Part shown: positions 63,541-64,000 of the stretch, one piece after another
How the letters are laid out: each line of letters opens with the position of its first letter
Numbering within the stretch: the stretch's first letter is position 1
From: Gaiellasilicea sp963791905
GTDB taxonomy: Bacteria; Actinomycetota; Thermoleophilia; Gaiellales; Gaiellaceae
Direction of reading: 5' to 3'
Length of the DNA: 64,000 nt
Assembly: GCA_963791905.1 (NCBI GenBank)
Contig: CAWBTX010000002.1
Location: 506,793 to 570,792, forward strand
Position numbers and translations under genes: made by a program
Notes under the pieces: model-generated
Told to the model about the DNA's origin: nothing
Database searches by the model: none
Seen by the model: only the letters and a program-made list of their open reading frames with translations

Positions 63541-64000
63541 CTAGGCGGCGGCCACCTCCTCTCGTTCGGCCTCTGATTCGCCCGGCTGGTGGCGGAGTCG
63601 GTAGAGCTTCTGGCGGTCGATCTGGGAGAGCTTGACTCCGTTGCAGGCGTTGTTGATCTGGAGGTCGAGGACGGCCCAGACGAGCGAGAGGCAGCTCTCC
63701 TCGCCCGGGAATCTTCCGATCACCTTCGTCCTTCGCTTGACTTCGCCCAGCGTCCGCTCGAGCAGGTTGGTCGAGCGCCAGCGCTTGCGATGGCGCAGCG
63801 GGTAGCGCAGGTGGACGACGAGCGCGTCGAGGTCATCGCCGAGGCATCGAGCCGCCGAGGTGAAGCCGGCGCGCTCGAGCTCTGCGACCAGGGCCCCGAG
63901 CCGCTCCTTTGCGTCGCGCTCGTCGGTGGCCTCGTCGAGCGCCTTCCAGTAGGCGCGGCGCACCCGCTCGCGATCCGCCTCGGGCAGCTTCGCGAACAGG
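63541..64000 (-). CDS. IS256-family transposase, C-terminal part (runs off the edge)
   Basis: On the minus strand the frame enters from beyond 64000 and ends at 63541. It reads LFAKLPEADRERVRRAYWKA, ERAGFTSAARCLGDDLDALV, VHLRYPLRHRKRWRSTNLLE, RTLGEVKRRTKVIGRFPGEE, SCLSLVWAVLDLQ. The W(R/K)STNLLERT...E.KRRTKVIG.FP.EESCLSL pattern is diagnostic of Transposase_mut; the catalytic Glu is in this part. No frameshift is seen. The element is probably intact outside the window. Confidence 0.92.
   Translation of the reverse strand, partial: LFAKLPEADRERVRRAYWKALDEATDERDAKERLGALVAELERAGFTSAARCLGDDLDALVVHLRYPLRHRKRWRSTNLLERTLGEVKRRTKVIGRFPGEESCLSLVWAVLDLQINNACNGVKLSQIDRQKLYRLRHQPGESEAEREEVAAA

Noticed and set aside
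1..64000. CRISPR array or rRNA operon
   Set aside because: No regularly spaced direct repeats and no conserved rRNA segments were seen.

Overview
The window is high-GC DNA from an actinomycete, most likely class Thermoleophilia (Solirubrobacterales or Gaiellales relatives). The evidence is the codon bias, frequent GTG starts, ATGA/GTGA gene overlaps, ANTAR and LuxR/LAL regulators, DUF1918 and DUF1707 proteins, and large Pro/Arg-rich exported proteins. No rRNA gene is present; two tRNA-Leu genes lie near the middle. Product names rest on motif recognition by eye, not on database searches.

Left part (1-28.2 kb): ordinary chromosomal content, but many reading frames are interrupted by single-base insertions or deletions. 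The order is: an envelope operon (two PQQ-type propellers, NAD-dependent epimerase, Wzz-like chain-length protein); a DUF6036-type nucleotidyltransferase with its partner; a family 2 glycosyltransferase; an MFS exporter with a C-terminal MarR-like domain; a GT39-like membrane protein that runs abruptly into an FtsH-type protease; a block of very large exported propeller/phosphoesterase-like proteins; an OmpR-type regulator; UppP; a sugar-phosphate isomerase; an M20 peptidase; an LLM flavin oxidoreductase; enoyl-CoA hydratase; a GNAT; a cupin cut into an M28-like fragment; a membrane/GIY-YIG-like protein; and tRNA-Leu(CAA) and tRNA-Leu(TAG).

Middle part (28.3-50.5 kb): an accessory, stress-oriented island rich in duplications and mobile-element debris. 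A unit of about 2 kb encoding NAD-dependent formate dehydrogenase, a 98-residue protein and a 66-69-residue protein is present twice in inverted orientation (31.49-33.83 and 42.56-44.62 kb), with a short vestige at 28.7 kb. DUF1918 occurs twice intact and once decayed, a UspA-like protein twice, and an unknown 68-residue protein twice in tandem. Also here are Hsp20, a SnoaL-like protein, an anti-sigma-type ATPase, an ANTAR regulator, SixA, a GYD-domain protein, a cytochrome-b/molybdopterin fusion, and glutathione-independent formaldehyde dehydrogenase. The formaldehyde and formate dehydrogenases together give formaldehyde -> formate -> CO2 with NADH yield. A complete IS5-family element and remnants of IS110, an IS256-like element and exonuclease III lie inside.

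Right part (51.3-64 kb): two large ATPase-LuxR (LAL/MalT-type) regulators flank an OsmC-family protein, a two-component flavin monooxygenase with its reductase, and a GNAT. A DUF1707 protein, a frameshifted tyrosine recombinase and the end of an IS256-family transposase close the window.
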